Below, piece after piece: positions 59,648-64,000 of a DNA stretch of 64,000 nucleotides (position 1 is the stretch's first letter; the number at the start of each line of letters is the position of its first letter). Source of the stretch: Streptomyces sp. PKU-EA00015 (lineage in GTDB: Bacteria; Actinomycetota; Actinomycetes; Streptomycetales; Streptomycetaceae); NCBI RefSeq assembly GCF_013387495.1, contig NZ_JABZEE010000010.1, forward strand, positions 62,001-126,000, read 5' to 3'. The translations under genes and the position numbers were made by a program. The notes below the pieces were generated by a model. The model worked only from the letters and a program-made list of their open reading frames with translations, did not search any database and was not told the DNA's origin.

Positions 59648-61813
59648 GTGACTCGTACCACTGCGCTGAACACCGGACTCGACGACTTCCTCGCCTGGGC
59701 CGCCCGGGAGCGGGGCACCGCCCTGCCCGCGCGCCCCGCGGACGCGGTGCTGACCCTGCTCGCGCTGCGCGGCGCGGACCGCAGGAGCGGCGTGCCCGAA
59801 CCGACACCGCAGCTGGTCGCCCAGGTGCTCCACGAGGACCTGCCCGGGCTGCTGTGGGCGTCCGACGAGGAGCTGGCCGCCGTGCCGGCCGTGCTGACGG
59901 CGCTCGCGGACCGCGTCCGCGCGGCGGGCCGTCTCAACGCCAAGCGGCACGCCCGGCTGCTCGCGGCGATCGACGACGCCGTGCCCGGCTTCCGCGCCGC
60001 CATGGCCGACCCGGCCGCCCTGACGTGGCCGCGCTGGTACGCCTCGCTCCTGAGGGCCGACGGCACGGACCCGGACGACGCCGACGCCGTACGGGCCTGG
60101 CTCGACGCGCACGAGCGCACCCCGCGGGCCGACCGGCCCGCGCTCCCCGAGCCGCTGCACCGCTTCGAGATCGCCGGCCGCACCTTCGCCACCCGCGCAC
60201 GGCTCGCCGAGGCGCTGCTCGGGGCCTTCGCACGGGACACCGCCGGGACCTCTCCGGCCGGTCCGCTGCTCCCGGCCCCGCCCCTCGACGCCGACCGGCC
60301 CGACGACGCGCTCGGCGCCGAACTGGAACGCATCGCGGACGCGTTGACCAGCCGCTGGACCGCCGCCGGGCTGACCGAGGCGCTCGCCGGGCCCCACGCC
60401 GGCCTGGCGCCGAGCCCCGAGGCACTGCCCCACGCCGCACTCGCGGACCGCATGCTCGACGAACACCTCGACTACTACGGCGCGTCGTCGGTCCCCCTGC
60501 CGCCACCGGCCCGCGTGCCCGCCCCCGGGGACATCCGGGCCCTGCTGCACGCCGCCCCGCTCCCGGCCGCCCTGGCCGCCGGCGGCGACCTGGACGACGA
60601 ACGGCGGGAGATCTCCGAACGCTGCGGCCTCCCCGGGCCCGCGACCCCCGTGTGGGACGAGGGCACACCGCAGGAGCTCGTCGAGCTGGCCGCCGACATC
60701 CTCGCCGCCCAGGTCGAGATGCTGCCCACCGTGAGCGGCCCGCAGGACAACTGGTCCCTGGACGGGGCCCACATCCTCTACTCCCTCTACGAACGCGGCA
60801 GCACACCGGACTCGGTGGCCCGCAAGGCCTCCGACACCGACGTCGCGGAGATCCCGCCCGAGCTGGAGGACGCCCCGACGCAGGTGCCCGCCATCGCACC
60901 GGCGGCGTACGAGACCCCGTCCCCCGAGGAGCTGTCGGTGCTGCTCGGGCTGCCCGGCCGGACCGAGGCCGACCGCGACGCGATCGACGCCACAGCCCGC
61001 CCCCTGGCCGCGCTCGTCGACCGCCTGGCAGAGACCGGCTGCGTGTTCCGCCGGGGCGACACCTTCGGCCTGACGCCGCTCGGCGGCGCGGTCGTGCGGC
61101 ACGTGATGGCCGCGGGACAGGTCGCCGCGCCCGACGCCGGCACGGTCGCCGGATGGGACGCGGCGCACACCGTCGCCGCGGTCCGCAACTGGCCCCCGCG
61201 CATCGCGGCACGGACCCTCGCCGCCTGGGCAGACCGCCGGGCAGACGCGGACAAGGAGAGCGGCGCGGCCTGGGTCCCGCTGCTCACCGCGGTCTCCGAG
61301 GCGAAGGCGGCCGACCGCCAAGGGACCCGCGTGCGCGAGTGCTTCGCCCTCCTCGACCGGGCCGGCATCCCGAACGCGGCCCTGCGCGCCGTGCTCACCG
61401 ACCCGGTGACCGGCGCCGAGGCGCGCCGCCTGCTGCTCGCGCGCGGCGAGGACGTCCCCGGGGAGAGCGTGCCGCCGAGTGCCCGGGCGACGCTGCTCGC
61501 CGAGGAACTGGACGCACGGTGGACGGACGACATGCGCGCGCATGTGGCGGAGCGGCAGGAGAACGGCGGCGCCCGCGTCCCCGGGCCGGACGAGATCCCG
61601 CCCACCACCCTGCTCCCCTCCTTCGACGAGGAGGCAGCCGTCTGGCCCGGAGGCGCTCCCGCCTTGATCCGGGCCCTCGCAGCCGAGGACCCCGGCACCG
61701 CCCACCGCGTCCTGACCGCCCTGCGGGACCACCACCCCGACAAGCGGGTGTCGGACGCCGCGGCGCACGCCCTGAAGCCCGCACACCGGGCAGCCGGGCG
61801 CGGCCGCCGCTGA
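59648..61813 (+). CDS. Large helical protein of unknown function
   Basis: A 721-residue cytoplasmic protein. Composition is Ala/Arg/Asp/Leu-rich and largely helical, with no signal peptide or membrane helix. A winged-helix-like segment CVFRRGDTFGLTPLGGAVVR (about 470-490) and a C-terminal repeat-like helical region (ALIRALAAEDPGTAHRVLTA, DHHPDKRVSDAAAHALKP) with HEAT-like spacing are the only recognisable parts. It may be a conserved Streptomyces hypothetical. The GTG start at 59648 fits a leaderless message. Its ORF is long and third-position GC is high, so it is clearly coding. Confidence 0.8.
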   Translation: MTRTTALNTGLDDFLAWAARERGTALPARPADAVLTLLALRGADRRSGVPEPTPQLVAQVLHEDLPGLLWASDEELAAVPAVLTALADRVRAAGRLNAKRHARLLAAIDDAVPGFRAAMADPAALTWPRWYASLLRADGTDPDDADAVRAWLDAHERTPRADRPALPEPLHRFEIAGRTFATRARLAEALLGAFARDTAGTSPAGPLLPAPPLDADRPDDALGAELERIADALTSRWTAAGLTEALAGPHAGLAPSPEALPHAALADRMLDEHLDYYGASSVPLPPPARVPAPGDIRALLHAAPLPAALAAGGDLDDERREISERCGLPGPATPVWDEGTPQELVELAADILAAQVEMLPTVSGPQDNWSLDGAHILYSLYERGSTPDSVARKASDTDVAEIPPELEDAPTQVPAIAPAAYETPSPEELSVLLGLPGRTEADRDAIDATARPLAALVDRLAETGCVFRRGDTFGLTPLGGAVVRHVMAAGQVAAPDAGTVAGWDAAHTVAAVRNWPPRIAARTLAAWADRRADADKESGAAWVPLLTAVSEAKAADRQGTRVRECFALLDRAGIPNAALRAVLTDPVTGAEARRLLLARGEDVPGESVPPSARATLLAEELDARWTDDMRAHVAERQENGGARVPGPDEIPPTTLLPSFDEEAAVWPGGAPALIRALAAEDPGTAHRVLTALRDHHPDKRVSDAAAHALKPAHRAAGRGRR

Positions 61814-61838
61814 CCCCGTGGCGCCACGGAGTTGCGGA

Positions 61839-61850
61839 TACCGTGGCGTC
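61839..61850 (+). promoter_or_regulatory. -10 box for a probable leaderless transcript
   Basis: TACCGT (61839-61844) is exactly 6 nt before the ATG at 61851; no SD. Confidence 0.5.
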
Positions 61851-62387
61851 ATGTCCGCGTTCATACAACAACTTCCGGCCCTGGTGGGTGTGGTGATCGG
61901 CGCACTCGGTTCCTACCTGGCGATCACGCGCGGCGACCGGGCCCGCTTCCGGCGCGAACAGGCGGCGCGCTGGGAGGAGCGGCGGCTGGCGGTGTACTCC
62001 GACTACGCGCGGTCCCTGAAGAAGTCGGTCACCCTGACTTACCGGGTCGCGGCCCACCTGGGCAACGACCCGCATCCGCACCCGCTTTCACCCGAGGACG
62101 CGGCGCCACTCCTCGCCGCGGCGAGCGACGCACGCGACCCGTCGGGCGAGGCGCTGTTGATGCTCGGCTCCCGTGACGTGGTGCAGAAGGCGCGCGAATG
62201 GGTCGTCGTGGTGCTGGAGATGGAGAGCTTCCTGCGCGAGGGCCGGCGCGCGCCGGACGCCTGGTCGGCCCTGCTGGCGAAGCAGCGCGCGGCTCGGGAG
62301 ACGTACTACGCCGCCGTACGGGACGACTTGGAGCTCTCACCGGGCCACTCCGGTCGCTGGGAGCTGCCGCCGGGGCGCGACGCGTAG
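61851..62387 (+). CDS. Membrane-anchored protein of unknown function
   Basis: A 178-residue protein. One N-terminal membrane helix (LPALVGVVIGALGSYLAI), then a basic cytoplasmic helix (RGDRARFRREQAARWEERRL) and further helices (LMLGSRDVVQKAREWVVVVL, LLAKQRAARETYYAAVRDDL). This plan is common among short Streptomyces hypotheticals in which a single anchor carries a long helical cytoplasmic part. No enzymatic motif. Function unknown. Confidence 0.8.
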   Translation: MSAFIQQLPALVGVVIGALGSYLAITRGDRARFRREQAARWEERRLAVYSDYARSLKKSVTLTYRVAAHLGNDPHPHPLSPEDAAPLLAAASDARDPSGEALLMLGSRDVVQKAREWVVVVLEMESFLREGRRAPDAWSALLAKQRAARETYYAAVRDDLELSPGHSGRWELPPGRDA

Positions 62388-62480
62388 CAACGGCCCCCTC
62401 CGCGCGTGTCCGGACAGGGAATCGCGCAGGTCGGGCGAAGAAGGCCGACCGAGGCTCGCGTACAGCCGCGTACAAGAAGG

Positions 62481-62514
62481 CGCCCCGTCACCGGAACACT
62501 CCGGTGACGGGGCG
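62481..62514. terminator. Hairpin between convergent genes
   Basis: Perfect 15-bp stem CGCCCCGTCACCGGA / TCCGGTGACGGGGCG with loop ACAC. It lies 17 nt past the DUF397 gene stop and also faces the gene ending at 62387. Confidence 0.85.
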
Positions 62515-62531
62515 TCGTCCTTCTCGGGCAC

Positions 62532-62738
62532 TCAGTCGCGCGTGGCGAACTCCACGAAGGCCGCCCAGCCCTCTGCGGCCACCCGCAGCGTTGGTCCCGC
62601 CGTGACCTTCGAGTCGCGGACATGGATGGTGCCGGGACAGGCCGCGACCTCCACGCACTCGCCGCCCGACCCGGTGCTGTAGCTGCTCTTGAACCAGGCT
62701 GCTTCGGGCACAGCCTGTGCGGGCTCTTCGACGTTCAT
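62532..62738 (-). CDS. DUF397 small protein
   Basis: A 68-residue protein with the DUF397 signature: AAWFKSSYSTGSGGECVEVA, VRDSKVTAGPTLRV and WAAFVEFA. The ATG overlaps the stop of the XRE regulator gene (ATGA). DUF397 proteins are encoded with WhiJ-like XRE regulators throughout Streptomyces and may modulate their partners, probably in developmental control. It is the second gene of that pair here. Confidence 0.95.
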   Translation of the reverse strand: MNVEEPAQAVPEAAWFKSSYSTGSGGECVEVAACPGTIHVRDSKVTAGPTLRVAAEGWAAFVEFATRD

Positions 62739-63577
62739 GCCTCTCCCAGCAACTTCTCGACGAGTTCCAGCGATTCGCGCGGAGTGAGCGCCTGCGCCCG
62801 GAGGATCCCGTACTGCTCCTCGAGATCCCGGACCGACGTCCGATCCGTGTAGAGGCGGCTGTCCTTGTACGCCTCCACATACGCGATCCTCTGCCCTTCT
62901 TTCGTCTCGATCAAGGTGAAGGGACCTTCCAGCCCAGCATGCTCCTCCTGCGCGATCGGCATCACCTGGACTTCGACGTTACGGCGATGCCCATGCAGCA
63001 GGATCTGCTCCAGCTGCCCCCTCATCGCAGCGCGTCCTCCATGAAGACGGCGTAACAGGAATTCCTCGATGACGAAGCTGATCGTGCGCAGTGGGGTGCG
63101 GGAGAAGATCTCCTGGCGGTCGAGTCTTGCTGCGACTCGCTGAGTAATGGTCTCTTCGCTCAGAAGCGGACGCCACATCCTGAACACCGCCCGCGCGTAC
63201 TCCTCCGTCTGCAAGAGTCCGGGGACGGCCTTCGTCGCGTACACGTGGAGGGCCACCGCCTGCGCCTCCAACCGCGCCGCGTCCCGGAAGAACGCCGGGT
63301 ACTGCGCCCGCGCGACCTCCTCCTTGCTCGCCTTCAGTAACCCGCCCGCGTCCAGCAGCTCGTCCGCCTTGTCGATGAACTTCGGCGGCGGAATGCGACG
63401 CCCCTGCTCGAACGACGCGATCGTCGACGCCGAGTACCCCGTCATCGACCCGAACTCGGCCCGCTCCAGACCCGCCCGGATCCGGCAGAGCTTCAACTGC
63501 TGCCCGAAGACGTGCAGGATCCCCGACCCCGCCTCGTGCTCGTATCCGTGCTCCGGCTGCTCCTGCTGATCGTCCAC
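62735..63577 (-). CDS. XRE-family (DUF5753, WhiJ-like) regulator
   Basis: A 280-residue regulator. N-terminal XRE helix-turn-helix (about 20-75: GQQLKLCRIRAGLERAEFGS, TGYSASTIASFEQGRRIPPP) and C-terminal DUF5753 domain (about 95-275: VALHVYATKAVPGLLQTEEY, RVAARLDRQEIF, RTISFVIEEFLL, TLIETKEGQRIAYVEA). Start GTG 63577 (VDDQQEQPEH) is chosen over longer starts that lack support. It is coupled to the DUF397 gene and divergent from an RsbW-like ATPase gene, the usual WhiJ-like cassette. Confidence 0.93.
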   Translation of the reverse strand: MDDQQEQPEHGYEHEAGSGILHVFGQQLKLCRIRAGLERAEFGSMTGYSASTIASFEQGRRIPPPKFIDKADELLDAGGLLKASKEEVARAQYPAFFRDAARLEAQAVALHVYATKAVPGLLQTEEYARAVFRMWRPLLSEETITQRVAARLDRQEIFSRTPLRTISFVIEEFLLRRLHGGRAAMRGQLEQILLHGHRRNVEVQVMPIAQEEHAGLEGPFTLIETKEGQRIAYVEAYKDSRLYTDRTSVRDLEEQYGILRAQALTPRESLELVEKLLGEA

Positions 63578-63778
63578 GACCCCGTACCTTCCCGTCCCCG
63601 TACCGTCCGCCCGCACACAACGCCACTCCGCACACCGCTCCCCGTGCCCAACTCCCCACGCCCCGCCCACGGTCACGCTCTACGCCGCGTACAGCACCGC
63701 CCGCCCCCGCGTACACCCCGCACCCGTCATCGCGTCCCTCCTGGTCAACGGTATGCACGGGCCGCGAGCGTTTCCCCC

Positions 63779-64000
63779 ATGAACGGAGCGATTACCCCTC
63801 ACGTGGCACCGGCCCAACCACCTGCCCACGCCCGCGAGTTCTCGATGCAGTTCACGTCCACCCCGCGTGGCGCGCGCCTTGCCCGCCGACTGGTGTCGCA
63901 CCGGCTGGACGAGTGGGGCTACCCGTACGGCTCGACGCCCAACGAGACGATCACCCTCATCGCCGCCGAGCTGACCGCGAACGCTGTCCGCCACGGCCAT
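63779..64000 (+). CDS. RsbW-like ATP-binding protein (partial)
   Basis: The first 74 codons are in the window; the gene runs off the right edge. It reads MNGAITPHVAPAQPPAHARE, then FTSTPRGARLARRLVSHRLD and ITLIAAELTANAVRHGH, the N box of HATPase_c_2 anti-sigma-like kinases. Such genes (AbaA-like) adjoin XRE/DUF397 pairs in Streptomyces. It is divergent from the XRE gene with about 200 nt between them. Confidence 0.85.
   Translation, partial: MNGAITPHVAPAQPPAHAREFSMQFTSTPRGARLARRLVSHRLDEWGYPYGSTPNETITLIAAELTANAVRHGH

Overview
The window is high-GC actinomycete DNA, almost certainly from a Streptomyces chromosome. The signs are pervasive G/C third positions, many GTG starts and one TTG start, ATGA/GTGA stop-start overlaps, SpoIIE-type PAS/GAF phosphatases, a WhiJ-like XRE regulator with a DUF397 partner and an RsbW-like ATPase, a GH46 chitosanase with a CsnR-type box, and one complete mce operon. 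I saw no tRNA, rRNA, CRISPR array, intact transposon or phage gene.

Layout. 1-3.7 kb: two divergent paralogous PAS/GAF signalling proteins. 4-13.6 kb: two PhoX/DUF839 secreted phosphatase-like proteins and a beta-propeller phytase flank a carbonic anhydrase/SulP pair and a histidine kinase/response regulator operon that begins with a small acidic secreted protein. 13.8-18.4 kb: a secreted subtilisin-like protease is divergent from a four-gene cassette (two paralogous secreted beta-proteins, a tiny membrane peptide, a DUF916-like membrane-anchored protein) that resembles the WxL/WxLIP surface system of Firmicutes. 18.4-21.4 kb: a TetR remnant, a PadR regulator with its membrane partner, a DUF2269-like protein with a repeated operator, and a frameshifted membrane-protein remnant. 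21.4-29.8 kb: CorA, an AlkZ-like winged-helix protein, a GAF-LuxR regulator divergent from two coupled acyl-CoA synthetases, a TIGR04222-type membrane protein, and a zinc-ribbon/Mrr-like protein.

29.8-36.5 kb and 51.5-57 kb form one metabolic theme, breakdown of purines through urate and ureides to glyoxylate and glycerate. The genes are gcl, katA, hyi-glxR, uraD-uraH-pucL, an 8-oxoguanine deaminase and a purine permease, plus a broken second permease. Two operator types tie them together: paired TTCCG-N5-CGGAA sites 21 bp apart at gcl and hyi, and a CAACA-N3-TGTTG palindrome on the -35 box of both katA and uraD.

Between the two halves lies a 14-kb cell-envelope block (36.5-50.6 kb): a complete mkl-yrbEAB-mceABCDEF-mas1-mas2 operon, then a lytic transglycosylase gene followed by an ECF sigma factor that carries its own transmembrane helix and a proline-rich outer tail. 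The mce operon and the transglycosylase-sigma operon share a near-identical promoter element, GCGACGGAC-N14-CGTAGAGCAGGTG, seen nowhere else I looked. I propose an autoregulated, membrane-tethered sigma factor that controls the Mce lipid transporter and a wall hydrolase. This is the most interesting candidate system in the window.

57-64 kb: chitosanase, a DEDDh exonuclease, a TIGR03086-like protein, a large unknown protein, a membrane-anchored unknown, and the XRE/DUF397/ATPase cassette cut by the window end. Several genes lack a Shine-Dalgarno sequence and have a TANNNT hexamer exactly 6-7 nt before the start codon, which suggests leaderless transcripts.
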